From: Saccoglossus kowalevskii | Taxonomy: Eukaryota > Hemichordata > Enteropneusta > Harrimaniidae | Assembly: GCF_000003605.2 (NCBI RefSeq) | Contig: NW_003135347.1 | Location: 605,477 to 638,716 of the forward strand | Direction: 5' to 3' | Length of the DNA stretch: 33,240 nt | Shown here: positions 1 to 11,427 of the stretch, one piece after another | Layout: every line of letters starts with the position of its first letter | How positions within the stretch are numbered: the stretch's first letter is position 1 | Program-made: the position numbers and the translations under genes | The notes under the pieces: model-generated | What the model saw: the letters and a program-made list of their open reading frames with translations, nothing else | What the model was told of the DNA's origin: nothing | The model's database searches: none

Positions 1-3000
1 TTTGGCAATCGCATCACTGATATTACTTGCAGAATTATATACATCATTACGATACAGAATTACAGACATCGTAACAACCGAACAATTTATAATGTTATTT
101 TTTTTTTCAAACTACTTAAGAAAACACAAAATTGGTCTCATTAAACTTAAATAAGCTCAGCATGATTCCTGCTCTACTGAGTAATAAATTTGGCACGACT
201 ATCGTCTTATTCAAATAATTTTATTTGAGAAAGAAATTGCAGTTTAAAAAAGCCAAAGTAATAGCACCAAAGGGCCCATTCTAGTAATTGAATGTTCAAT
301 GTGCTATTGAAAAGCCGTAATCCCATTAAATCAACACCACGTGCAGCTCTGTTATCAGATAACTGGGCAGTGATTGAGTTCAATACACGAGCTTTCAGTC
401 AAGAATGTGTGTGACTCAGCTATGTCCAGTGGCTTCCCTAAATAAACAACAATCCCTCTGTGAAAATTACTTGTCAGCGTGTTCCCACAAAGAAATTGCT
501 GGTGAACGTTCTACGCATGGCTGACTATGACATGCTTACCACTCTGTCGCTTTTATTTTGTCTCACAAAAAAACAGACTCCATGAAACGTTTATTTGAGG
601 AAGTTAAAATTAAAAGATAATACATTGTTACATTGTTCACCCTGATAATATGTAGTGCGACATGTACAACAATATTTTACACTTTATAATGATGATTATG
701 CAAACTATCAGTGAATACATATAACCCATCTACATGATGGGCATATTTGTGTGGAATGTGGTCTTCGTTCATCGTAAATGTTATGAAAGCGAATAATTAT
801 TTCGATCAATACGCTACAAACACCTAGTATTAATTAGACTTATCATAGTACACTTTCGTGACATCACTTTCTGAAATAACAAAGCCAGATTCTTTGAGTG
901 TTCATGTTGTAAGCAAGCGTCATTAACACATTAAATGTATTTCGAACAAATCATAGAAGATTTGTACAAATATACAAATGTTCACCCTAACAGAGATGGA
1001 CAGTTTTAGCGACCCGAATACCTCACTGTCAACCGAGGCGAATAATATAATACCGAATAAATCTTAAAACAGAAACTGTGGCACTCAATCATGACAACCT
1101 TCCAGGTCATGCTTGTTGAGTTGAACGCATGTATGAACACAAATATACAAGTTGAAAGAGTTCAAGATTAGTGATTGAATTCTGTCTTTTTACTTTCATG
1201 GTTATATTGTTAAACCTAGTTTAAGCAGTTATAGCCTGGCAAAGAAATACACTGTACAAAATATGTGATATACACTCACAAGCCAAAGTCCACCACTCTC
1301 AGAATTTGTAGGTGGACGAACTGCACAATTCAATGTTTCGTAGCTGAGCGCGCTGGCGAAACGCACGGCGAGCGCGAGTAAAAATCACGCGAAATCGATA
1401 CAAAATCCTAGTTTCTCTTAAACGCAAACCTGGAAAACTAATCAGTTCATGAATATTGCCGCGTATCGTGTTCTCTTGACAAGTTATTAGCGTAAATCAG
1501 GTAACTTCAGGGAATGAGTTACCCGGATGGACGTAGACATACGAATATGGCAGCAGGTCGACACACGAATCGAACTCCGCACAGTTCGATGCGCGTTACT
1601 TATCATCACTGCACAAAGCAGCTTTGCATGGAACTCATTTGCATATTCGAATATGCTCGAACTACAAGATCCTTTCGGTTAACAAAGTTTTGCGAAAGTT
1701 ACTTCGTTACTTTAAACACTTTAATAAGACGTTGTACGCCCAAATTCCGAATAAAATTTGCAGTTAATTAGATTAAAATACACATGACTTGCGATGGAAA
1801 ATTTCAATCTTTTCCTAGATGCCAAACAATTAGATTGTACAATAAATTACTTACTAAACTTACTAAAACCGTTGTGTTCTATGGCTGTTAGACGCGGGAA
1901 TTCGAACCCGTTCAAGCCGGAAATGGTAATGAAATATTCACCAGAATACAAAATAAACAGAAATGTTAGGAAACTCCTTTCAGTGAAATTAGTCTTTAAT
2001 GCTTCTTTCCCAACTATATAAGTTAACAAAACGTTTTTTCTTCCCATTTGTAGCGTATCACGCGCGCCATTTCAGTACAATAACATTACCTTGCAAAACA
2101 TAGTCCGCTATAAAACGGTTCGTATTTACGTTTTTACTGATGTCTGACACTAATAAATAGTTCAGATGTCACATTCGATTTTTTTTAACTCCTTGTAGTT
2201 CGGTTTCAAATGAAACAACCGCGGAAAACTGGCCTTGCGTAGTGAGGTGATTGACCACAAAATTGAAGGCTGTCTGGGGCAGAAGTACTATTGCGTATAA
2301 CGGAAGGAGATTGCACACGAATATATCTACCTGCAATACGCGAATCTGATTGGCTGTCATGGTCATGAGGTACAATAATCCAAAATGATGTGCTTATTCA
2401 TTTTTCTCATCACATATGAGAAAGAGATAATTTTATTTAATTGATGATGTACGTATATGGCAATTTATAAGTATATATACATTCTTAATCATAACAGACT
2501 AACTAACTAATTTTATAAATGTCTTACTGCATAAATGTTAATAATGATTGTAGGGATAAGAGTAACTGGTCATACCAGAGAAATCTGGTACAAGAAATAT
2601 AATGAATTAATAATTCCCAAACGTTAATATTATTGTTACTTTTGCGCGTTATTCTTTTGCGTACATGTCGTAATGTATTGTTAGTTTTCTTGCACATTAG
2701 TTGAAATATACTAGAATTTTTATCAATTTTGCCATGCACTTCGCCCATATTCGCCCATCAGTTCTATACAGCGCGTTTAAATGAATAAGCTATTCTGCGA
2801 TAAAATAATATCGCTATGGTTCTCACGTAAAAACAATACTACAAAATAATTGTAATTCAAGTAACGGTTTCTTCATAATTGAGGCAAGTCGTTTAAAAAC
2901 CACAGCGATACTAATACACTTATCAATACCCTTCATGCATAATCATGTGAATTGTAACATACACAATATTGCTTGTCATACAACATATTTAGTGACAAAT

Positions 3001-3810
3001 ATTCACTGTATTTATTCTGCCTGTGTCAAACTATAGTATCACTAAAAGAAATAAGCTTTTCAATTATTCTATCGCATTTAAAGAATTTACTTCATTGATC
3101 CCGAACGTGCGATTTGCTGACGTGAGCAGCAACCTTTAGACCTTTCCAAGAAAAGCAAATGCTCAGATGGATTGCCGACCAACATATTAAAGACTTGCCG
3201 ACTGTCGGTAGGCATATATCAAATCGGAGAAACTCGTTGTAAGGTTTAAATCAATTGAATGACATAGTGGCGTTCAGAGATCACTGCGAAACTTAACAAC
3301 CGTGTCTACAAGATCATGATTCCTTTCAACAAATCTGTTTCACAATGCAAATGCCGGGAGCCAACAGTTTTCTAGAAACGATTTAATGGGTTAAACACGT
3401 TGCTTTCTTCAGTATTCGTTTAACAACTTACCGAATTATTTTAAGTTTCTCATTACATATGCCAAGTTAGTCAGAAAGATACTATTGAAGCCATTAATAT
3501 TTAACCCCCCATCCCCTCTGAAGTATGTATAATCTCGGGATGACATAACTTTGGCGGAAACTAGCGCAAAAAAGTGTTAATTGTTTAAACTATTCAGTTT
3601 TTATTCATTTTTATTTATGTTAGGCTTTTCTGCAGTTTCCCAGTCTCCTGTGTACAGCATTCGATATTAGTATAATTTGTTTACATAGTTTTGTAGACAC
3701 GCCTGTTTGAGTTTCCGGCAATTGAATAATTTTAAATTTTTGCATGTGGATATTATTAAGGTAGAAAATTGCGCACGTTGTATATAATTGAATAATATAC
3801 GCGATTTGTT
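1..3810. other. Non-coding region upstream of the GPCR
   Basis: I recognise no gene here. The open frames are short, overlap each other on opposite strands and show no known domain. Visible features are a small CpG-rich patch at about 1340-1395 (several GCGC and CGCG steps in an otherwise AT-rich setting), a perfect 16-bp palindrome at 1641-1656 joined to an octamer-like ATTTGCAT, and a short 10-bp tandem (TCGCCCATAT/TCGCCCATCA) at 2741-2760. The CpG patch could be a remote promoter or 5' exon, but nothing seen proves it. The stretch nearest the GPCR (about 3780-3818) is considered separately as an intron end. Confidence 0.5.
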
Positions 3811-3820
3811 ATTTACAGAG
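3811..3820 (+). other. Candidate 3' splice site in the GPCR 5' UTR
   Basis: The sequence atttacag|ag, preceded by a T-rich stretch, matches a metazoan 3' splice acceptor with AG at 3817-3818. It lies 22 bases before the ATG at 3841. Many GPCR genes with a single coding exon have one or more upstream non-coding exons, and this site fits that layout. No matching donor or upstream exon could be identified, so this is an inference from one short motif. Confidence 0.4.
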
Positions 3821-3840
3821 TCTTGTTCTGCGTTCTTGAA

Positions 3841-4860
3841 ATGTCACAAAACAACGCAACACACAACGCCACATTTACCATTCCGAGTTCTGAACAGTTG
3901 CCATTGCTGAATATTGTATTTGGACTGATTGGCATACTCGGTTTACTTGGCAACCTACTGGTCTGCGTTGTATTTCTACGAGTAAGGCATCTACGGACAT
4001 TGACCAACATCCTGATAGTCCATCAAGCTATCATCGACCTCACTAGCTCGGCGATCGCTGTGTTGGCCTATTTGGGACCACAATTCAACTACACTTCGAA
4101 TTCTATTGGTGGTGAAATTATATGTCGTGTTTGGAAGTCTGGCTATTTGTTTTGGTCAACCAGTTTTGTATCTTCGACGAACTTGGTGGTTATCACACTT
4201 GAGCGCTACTCTGCAATTATACACCCGCTTCACCACACTAATCTGTTTACCGTCAAGCGAGTAATTGTCATCCTTATTACCGAATGGCTATGTGCTCTTG
4301 CCTTTAAGAGTTTCAACATATATGTACAGTATTTTGACCGCGGACTTTGCTTCCCGATAAAGATATGGTTCAACGCAGAGTTTGGACGATTCGTTGGCAT
4401 CACCAATGTTATTGCGCAATTCATCGTTCCATTGCTGGTGATGTCAGTGGCATATACACGGTGCATCATGGCCCTGAGAAAGAAGTCGGGCGCTGATGTA
4501 CAAGTGGGTGACCACGAACAGGACAGTCAATTGAAAGCTGACAGTTCATTGAAACGAGCCAGTAGAAATGTTCTTAAAATGCTTGTAATGGTTTTTGTGG
4601 CCTTCGCATTGTGTTGGGGGCCCAATCAAATCATGTTTCTTTCATTTTGTTTGGGTTTTAAGCTCGACTTCGGCAGTACGCTGTATCACGCATCCGTCAT
4701 CTCGGTATACGTCAACTCATCTGTTAACCCATTCATTTACGCACTGAAATACAAACAGTTTCAAAACGGAGTACGTCTGATATTTGGCTGCAAGAATATA
4801 AATGCAGTTGAAAACAGCGGGTCAACTAGAGTGAATGGACCATATTCCCAACAACAGTAA
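3841..4860 (+). CDS. Rhodopsin-like (class A) G protein-coupled receptor, single coding exon
   Basis: This encodes a 339-residue plasma-membrane receptor predicted to signal through heterotrimeric G proteins; the ligand is unknown. Seven hydrophobic segments are readable. Class A landmarks in order are: N-glycosylation sequons at N5 and N9; GN at 37-38 in TM1; D66 in TM2; C95 before TM3, paired with C170 in the second extracellular loop; ERY (121-123) in place of DRY; HPL (128-130); the TM5 proline P197; CWGP (258-261) in TM6; and NPFIY (296-300) in TM7. A likely helix 8 follows, with C317 as a possible palmitoylation site. ATG 3841 is chosen because the longer frame from 3823 begins with TTG and overlaps the splice acceptor. 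The frame is intact and intronless at a normal class A length. It resembles the expanded peptide/amine-like orphan receptors of invertebrate deuterostomes, but I cannot assign a subfamily. Confidence 0.95.
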   Translation: MSQNNATHNATFTIPSSEQLPLLNIVFGLIGILGLLGNLLVCVVFLRVRHLRTLTNILIVHQAIIDLTSSAIAVLAYLGPQFNYTSNSIGGEIICRVWKSGYLFWSTSFVSSTNLVVITLERYSAIIHPLHHTNLFTVKRVIVILITEWLCALAFKSFNIYVQYFDRGLCFPIKIWFNAEFGRFVGITNVIAQFIVPLLVMSVAYTRCIMALRKKSGADVQVGDHEQDSQLKADSSLKRASRNVLKMLVMVFVAFALCWGPNQIMFLSFCLGFKLDFGSTLYHASVISVYVNSSVNPFIYALKYKQFQNGVRLIFGCKNINAVENSGSTRVNGPYSQQQ

Positions 4861-5104
4861 TTCAGACACACGTTTATGCCGGTTGGGCTATGGTATGTAT
4901 ATAAATAATATCGTGGTATATAATTGCTGTAACAGTGTATTTGATTTGTTCATGAACAAAGATTTAATTCTGGGTGTTTTGAGAAGAGTTGGAGACAGCA
5001 AATAGTTGTATATTGAACTGTATTTAAACCAAAAAAAGTTTACACGTTGAAAAGTATCTAAAGGTGTGAATTGATACATATATTATAGGAAAAGAATCAC
5101 AGGC

Positions 5105-5110
5105 ATTAAA
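5105..5110 (+). promoter_or_regulatory. Candidate poly(A) signal ATTAAA downstream of the GPCR
   Basis: ATTAAA lies about 245 bases after the GPCR stop, followed by AT- and T-rich sequence. It is the nearest common variant signal. The hexamer is frequent by chance in AT-rich DNA, so its use is uncertain. Confidence 0.25.
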
Positions 5111-5740
5111 TTACTTATACTTCTTACACTACGTATAATTTTGTTTGTTCATATCATGAGTTGATGGTGCCATATAATAATGCTACTTAATCAACATTTA
5201 GAATATTCACACGATACAACGATCAATTTTCACATCTTTTTCAGTTCTTGCGCATTTCTAGATCTTTCCTTCTAAATATGTCGTACCTTCGAGGCTAATT
5301 TTGCCAGCGTGCTCGGAAGCAGAATTCGAAATCGTGTTGCTTGATAAAAACCTAGGTTATATCAGGGTATCAAATAACTTAGCTGCTGGGCGACCAGCTC
5401 CGAAGCGTATATCTCACAAACACCGTGACTACTGTTTTGGTTCATGGCTCGATGTAAAGGATGTCAAATAAGTTTCGCAAATAATACAACTTGGAGGACA
5501 AACAGAAAGGTATATAGACGCATAATTATAGATAAAAGTTAAATACACTTATGTGTAACACACAATACTTAATATTTTAATTGTATGCAGTCGACCACTG
5601 TACAAACACTATATTATGTATAACATACATTGACAAACATTTTACATAATATTTGCAAATATTAATATGTACATGTTATTTGTAAGTATAAGATACGACA
5701 TCTGAACTGCAATCTGCTTTCATGCGAGGGGGAACATACA

Positions 5741-5746
5741 AATAAA
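5741..5746 (+). promoter_or_regulatory. Candidate canonical poly(A) signal AATAAA
   Basis: This is the first canonical AATAAA I find after the GPCR stop, about 880 bases downstream. It would give a long 3' UTR if used. Chance occurrence is likely in sequence this AT-rich. Confidence 0.2.
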
Positions 5747-7455
5747 AGAAAATTTGCGGGTATTGAGAGTTTAATCCGCCGTGCACCTATTTCTTAATTT
5801 ATCAATACTTATTTTGTAGTGATTCCTACTATTGAAGTCAAGCGCACCGGTAAATTATAATTATCATTATATACATGTACATTTGTGGCACGCGACGTTT
5901 TCAAACTAATCAACATTACTGTAGTATACTTAGATCATTATTCCAATATAATTAAAACGTGATCAGCACTAAGCTACAGTGTAAAACCTATAAAATACAA
6001 TGCAATATCTGATCAATATCTGTGTTTGGTTTTCCGACATATGTACCAAGATGAGCAGTTTATTAAAATGTTCAATTACAATTCATTCGGATCAATTCAC
6101 AAATCACATCTTATCAGTTTACAATCAAGTCACACTATCCCCACTACGTCAATGTCATAGGATACTAGCTGAACAAAATATTTCATTTCGAAAGCCACAT
6201 TATAAAGTTCGCACTTGTTTTTGTATATAGATAATATATAGTTTCATCTCTCCCAAAACCAGAGGCTATTCATTTGTGTATAATTTAACACTGCTTACAT
6301 TTCACGTCACATTTAAGTGATTAACTCGTATTACCCATTATTTGTTTAAAATTTGCGATAAACCACATACCTTGATCAAATTATTGTTGCAACCGGTGTG
6401 TGTGTGTGAGCATGCGTGCATAAGAGTGTATATAATCAATGCATTTGTATGCAATGAGAATTTAAAATGAAATACATGAAGTTGTAATAAGAACATTCTT
6501 ATAGTAGTAACGATTTTTGTATAATTAGGTGTGGCTCTCTACCTTGGAAACCCCATTCATCAAATTGAATTGGGTTACCAAATCTTGTTTTCAAAAATGA
6601 TCATGGAAGAAGAACTAAGAAAAAACAATAAATCCAATTAAATTGTAATTGCTCGAACAGTTGGTGAATTTCATTGTGACTTGGTTTACCTATTTCATGC
6701 ATTTTGGATTCGGCAAATTATACCATAATCCGGTGGTATAGCGTCAAATTCAGACGCGATCGTGACACGGCGGATTCAAGCACCAAGCTTAGTATAATAC
6801 TTTGAAGACCAAATTGATCAATTTTGGTTGGTGGTGTTCGATTATTAGTGACTACATCAAGAGCAGGTCAAGGTCATTGTTTATTCTATCTAAATGTAAT
6901 ACATATTAATATCCAACTGGCACTAGATCTCGACTTGTACAATGTTATATTGTAGTCTACGAAGAGGTTATGGTATTAGCTATTCAATTATTATACGATT
7001 TTCATAGTTCATGGAAATATGATGAAAGCATGATGTCATGGTTTGAAATATATTTGACTAAAACATGTTCTATTGCAGATTCAACATTATGCACAGTTGA
7101 AATCCTGTCACGATGAATAAAACCAATATCACACCGTGGGCTGGGTGTGTCTAGGTGAAGGTGGAGGTCAGGTGAAGATTATAATAAATAAGAATAAATA
7201 AGATGAACTATGTAAATAAAATTTCCACATTTCAGGGAGTTTCGATGTTCTGGTGTCATAGCTCCAAAGAAAACATTCTTTTTGAATATTATCATTTCAT
7301 ACGTTTTTAATGTACTTGTAATGGTTCGTCCAATATATTATTTTACTAGTATTATATTACCATATCACGCAGAGTCAGCAAGAGCTGTGGGAGTAATGGC
7401 AGTAATCGTGCATACTATTAAGTGTTACTGAAACCGATGAAAGAACATAAATATG

Positions 7456-7456
<1 letters not shown>

Positions 7457-7500
<44 letters not shown>
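7457..7500. repeat. (ATT)n microsatellite
   Basis: About 44 bases of uninterrupted TAT/ATT trinucleotide repeat (nearly 15 units). It produces a false poly-isoleucine open frame. Confidence 0.97.
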
Positions 7501-8782
7501 GTCAAAGCATTTTACGACAGGAATCTAAATTAAGTTATTTATTTGGTACTGATGTTCGTAAATACACATTTGTCACAGTCGCAAGTTCTATTAACCGTAT
7601 TACCATAATAATTAATAAACTGAAGTATGTTAATGCCCACTTTTGTTTTGTCTTTGGATAAATAATTGCACATGAATGAAATAAAACATCATGTGCCTTT
7701 TTAAATCTCGTGATAGATTTTGTCTGGCCAATTTTCACTTATTTTTCAGTGATGGGACACATGGAAAGGTTAATTTACATGTATTGTACGCTCTGCCATT
7801 TGCTCATGAATAATTCAATACGTAAAATTTGACGCAGGCAGGACCTTTCTAATACCCATTCTTTGAGAAAGCTCCATATGCCGTGGTCGATGCTGTGCTT
7901 TCGAACACTTATTTGACCATCTTTTTTTAATAACTGAGGAAAAAGTCTGTCTCCAGAAGGTCTAATTTACAATAACGGCATACAAAAGATGCCATACTTA
8001 CGTAAATAAGACAATGATTGTTTACAATGCACTGGTTAGAATTAGCGTAAAAAAATCAACGAGTCATGCGTGGATTTTCTAAAATAAACTAAGGCCAGAA
8101 CAATGGGTCACATGAGCAAGATGAGTATAATGTCCAATAGCTATTGGCAAATAAGAATATTCATATATTGAATATGAATATATCTGTATTGGTTATTCAA
8201 TCCCAATCGTGGTATAGTGTCTGCTCCGATATCTCTAGTATTCGAATCGATGTAATTCTCAGTACCCTCGAATACAGCGCGTCTGTTCGATTCGGCAGTA
8301 AATTGTGCTCTACAGTACGAACTACGCATAGCGCACGATATTTTGCGCTGAATGGCAAAATGAAATGCAATGAACCGTCATGTCATGTCTGCCATTCTGT
8401 GTGTTGTTGATTTTCACTGCTCCTAATAAAATTATAGAAATGCAGTAGTCAACGTCTTTTTGACGTTAAATGTGTCATCTCTATTCAAACTTATGTTGTA
8501 TATTTTACACATCGCTTGAACACATCAACTCATCAAAATATATGGAATACTGGTTGGCCAATATATTAAACCACAAAACATACAACTCGTACTACCCTCG
8601 TTCGGCCGAAAATTTGAAATAGGACCTTTTTGCTCATAAAAATATTATTTTTGCCAGAAAAATATATTTTTCATTCGGCATTCTTTTTTTTGTGTGTGTT
8701 GGTTCAGTTATGGGACCAATTAAAGATCATACCATTTATTTTACTGTCCACTTCAAATCCGTTAAACTAAACCGAGTGGAAT

Positions 8783-8815
8783 TAAGTTATAATAAGAATC
8801 TAAGTTATAATAAGA
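8783..8815. repeat. Two-copy direct repeat, 18-bp period
   Basis: The 15-mer TAAGTTATAATAAGA occurs at 8783-8797 and again at 8801-8815. It looks like a simple local duplication. Confidence 0.9.
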
Positions 8816-9044
8816 TTGACATTTGAACTTACTCAAATATTTCAACATATTTTGACAACTTCTTGCAAATTGATACTTGATAAAACATACTCGAAAGAAC
8901 GTCGATCAGTTCTTCGCATGAGTTATGCAAATGTCGACTATGTCGACCTTTTCCCGTTATGCAATGCGCGAAACACATAGAAAACGTTCCAAAGACGCAC
9001 GCGTTTTGTATTCGAGTTACTGAGAATTATGTGATGTTATTTTA

Positions 9045-9201
9045 AAGCGGGGGAATCGTCACCTGCCCATGTCTCAGATGGTCATAGCGTATCATTGTTT
9101 ACAAACAAGCGTCTACCCATGAGCCATTGCGTTGTTAGCGTGTGTTAATTGTCGCTTAGGACTCGATTTCCGCGCGTGCGCAGGTGACGATCCTCCCGCT
9201 T
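9045..9201 (+). mobile_element. MITE-like TIR transposon, copy 1
   Basis: A 157-bp element without coding capacity. Its ends are imperfect inverted repeats starting AAGCGGG and extending through CACCTGC on the left; the right end is the complement, CAGGTGACGATCCTCCCGCTT. A TA dinucleotide directly flanks both ends (9043-9044 and 9202-9203). TTAA also fits at both ends if the element is taken as one base shorter on each side. A second copy in opposite orientation lies at 32591-32753, and their interiors also match, including the segment with tttacaaacaagcgtctacc. The right TIR carries a GCGCACGCGC motif like an NRF1 site. Mobilisation by a TA- or TTAA-targeting transposase (Tc1/mariner-like or piggyBac-like) is an inference; no transposase is present. 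Confidence 0.88.
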
Positions 9202-9204
9202 TAA

Positions 9205-10224
9205 CTTTGATATAGACGTCACATGACAATCCTTTCATTGACTTTTAATACAGATTACTGCGGAAACTGTATTATTATTGCTATTATTGTATTATTAAAA
9301 TCTACCAAGTGCTTTCCACAAAATTATCTTAGTTTGCTAGTATGACAACAACAGAATGTGTATATACACGAAACACTTCTTTACATTGAAAAAAAATACC
9401 CGACCACGTTTGGTATTAGAAACAGCACCATTATTATGTAGCAAGCAAGATTTTATCATACGTTGACGGCTAAAATGTAGCCTAATGCGCAGTGATAATC
9501 GAGATAAAGCTACAAACACATTATATCTGCCGTTTGGTATGCCAATATGCGATATGCTTATTGTGGCATGGAACATGACAGTGATTGAATTGTTATTGCC
9601 TAACTGATGTCAGATACAGCGTAAGTAACCAAATTATGCGCTAAGAAACGAATCGTTCGTGTGCAGGTTAAATTGTGATTCGCCGGCAAAAATAACTGAT
9701 CAAGGTATAAAAACGCGATTTTTTTATGAACATTTCCGCGTTCAACTAGTCTCGGGTATCATAACGTTTCCGGCGTGGTGCGTTATATATGTTTATTTAT
9801 TTTCACTCCATTTATTGTCGCAAGTTGAGAGTTGTGTCGGACCTAACCAACTGGGTTGCATGCATTGGATTCATGCCGTTACACACAAAGTGTTGTTACT
9901 ATCGGCAAAACCAGAGGAGCGAAATGACCACTCGGCGTAATCACCAATGAGTACAAAGTAATAATATTATGAGTATTTCCCCCAATAAGTTCTGCGCGAT
10001 GTTTCAATGGCATAAACATGGTTTTGTTCACATATAAATAACAGTGTTCGAACCCACCGGTTATTGCCGTCACGTCAAATTTTGCCCCAAAAATCACGGC
10101 CCTCTGAAACAAATTTTATAGGAAAAATCCACCCTTTTAAACAAATTGAAAAAAATACCCCATTACATAGTATAGAAATAATATATTTAATTTGACACTA
10201 AATTATGTTTTATTATTCTGTGCC
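9205..10224. other. Non-coding spacer between MITE copy 1 and LINE fragment
   Basis: Nothing recognised. It contains a short TTATTATTG-type simple stretch near 9270-9300 and short open frames with no domain signature. Confidence 0.4.
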
Positions 10225-10660
10225 ATGCTGCATAGCGTTGGTTATAATCATGGATCTCCATCTATCAGGGTTTCAAGTGCACGATATCGTTTGTGTTGGC
10301 TTTTTCTTCTGTGACCATGATGTTATACTGTTAAGCATCTTCCCTCTCTGTCTACCCCTGCTTCGTACTCAAAATTTTCCCTTTCGTAACTAAATGTCTC
10401 ATTTCTCATCACGTGTCCAAAGATCGTTGCTTGCCGCTTCCGTATTTCATCGACGAGAGACCTCGGCGACCCTGCCCTTTCAAGGACGCCCTTTCATTCG
10501 TAATTCTGTTCACACTCTAAGCATTTTGCGAGAAAAAAATCCCAGCCGCTATTAATCGATGTTCTGTCTCCTTATTGATAGTTCATGCTTCGCAACCATA
10601 CATTAATATTGACCATATTTAACAGCGGACTTTTATATATATACTCTGGTTAGTGAGAAG
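10225..10660 (-). pseudogene. LINE reverse transcriptase C-terminal remnant
   Basis: On the minus strand, broken frames read like the C-terminal region of non-LTR retrotransposon ORF2 proteins after the polymerase core. In order: a degenerate arginine/methionine block (FFSRKMLRV); RKRQATIFGHVMRNE, the 'RRQxxFGHVMR' block common in invertebrate LINEs; RGRQRGKML; and a terminal DRWRSMIITNAMQHGT, matching the usual 'DRxxWRxMVxNAxxxGT' end. At least two frameshifts and several stops separate these blocks, so it is dead. No endonuclease or catalytic RT motif is nearby, as expected for a partial copy. It may belong to the same broad family as the fragment at 17864-18390, but the two cover different parts of the protein and cannot be compared. 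Confidence 0.85.
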
Positions 10661-11427
10661 GTGTTTCATTTGTCCAAAAGCGATTTTCGCTTGCATTATT
10701 CTTGCAGTCACTTCTGTAAATCATGTAGTTGATACATAATTTATGGTAAAAGGACATATAATCATGGTGAATGGGCTCCCTTGCCCAATATGAAACATAC
10801 CTTATAGACGCCTCGAACACCTGCTGGTAAGTTACCCTGGAATCAGTACAAGCCCAGTACGGTGGGTACAAGCCCAGTGGTTATATTTCCAGAGGACTGA
10901 CACAGCTAATTGAAAATGAACTTGTCCGCGACGTCTAGGTTGTAGAAACAAGGATGGTTAGACAAGGTAGAGGATTACACAGGATTGGTTTATTACACAC
11001 AACTATAGGTGCAGCCATCACACCATGGCTCAGGTAGTGAATACAACACAACATAAAGGTCAAATACAGAGGTCAATGAAATGTGAACTCATTTGCATAA
11101 TGCAGATTCTACATAGGTCACTCTGAAAAAATCATGATACTACGTGACTATGATAGCGAGGGAGTAGTAGAAACCAGAGTCTATGAATGACCAAATTAAG
11201 GTAAATATATAAACTCAGACTGTTTTTTTTTTACAAAACTATGGCTGTATGTTTATACCGAACAAGCCCAAAAATGCAAACATTGTTGCTCTGTTGTAAA
11301 CATCACGCAGTACTTATCAGGGGAAAATCATAATGTTATTCCTTTACACTCACTGTAACCATCCTTGGTGACTACGCAGAGCAGTTGTTTTGCTCCGTTC
11401 AGATGTCATCGGTAGTGATCAATTACT
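10661..11427. other. Non-coding spacer with nuclear-receptor half-sites
   Basis: No gene recognised. AGGTCA half-sites occur at 11057-11062, 11070-11075 and 11115-11120, and a CTCATTTGCATA octamer-like motif lies at 11088-11099. These may be chance. A duplicated phrase (acaagcccagt) occurs near 10849-10876. Confidence 0.35.

Larger units (their letters stand above)
4861..9044. other. Non-coding AT-rich region downstream of the GPCR
   Basis: No gene recognised. The first part is the presumed 3' UTR of the GPCR. Elsewhere there are a perfect 16-bp palindrome (5648-5663), a short GT run (about 6396-6409), tandem nuclear-receptor half-sites AGGTCAAGGTCA (6865-6876, containing TCAAGGTCA), an (ATT)n tract (7457-7500), a cluster of short palindromes (8134-8181) and an 18-bp-period direct repeat (8783-8815). 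Short open frames lack recognisable domains. Confidence 0.5.

Noticed and set aside
1885-1925. Possible tRNA T-arm (GAATTCGAACCCG)
   Set aside because: A T-loop fold does not pair properly, and no D-arm, anticodon arm or acceptor stem is found.
1514-2047. Overlapping short open frames on both strands
   Set aside because: No domain, no consistent coding signal, and opposing frames cover the same bases.
3823-3840. Six-residue N-terminal extension of the GPCR from TTG 3823
   Set aside because: TTG is not a usual start in animals and the segment overlaps the end of a likely intron; ATG 3841 gives a normal N-terminus with glycosylation sites.
6725-6790. tRNA-like A box (TGGTATAGCG) and B box (GGATTCAAGC)
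   Set aside because: The boxes are weak matches and no cloverleaf pairs; a very old tRNA-derived SINE cannot be excluded but is not supported.
6865-6876. Nuclear-receptor response element AGGTCAAGGTCA
   Set aside because: It matches a known half-site pattern but stands alone far from any promoter; short motifs like this occur by chance.
7422-7661. Open frame with poly-isoleucine
   Set aside because: Translation of the (ATT)n microsatellite.
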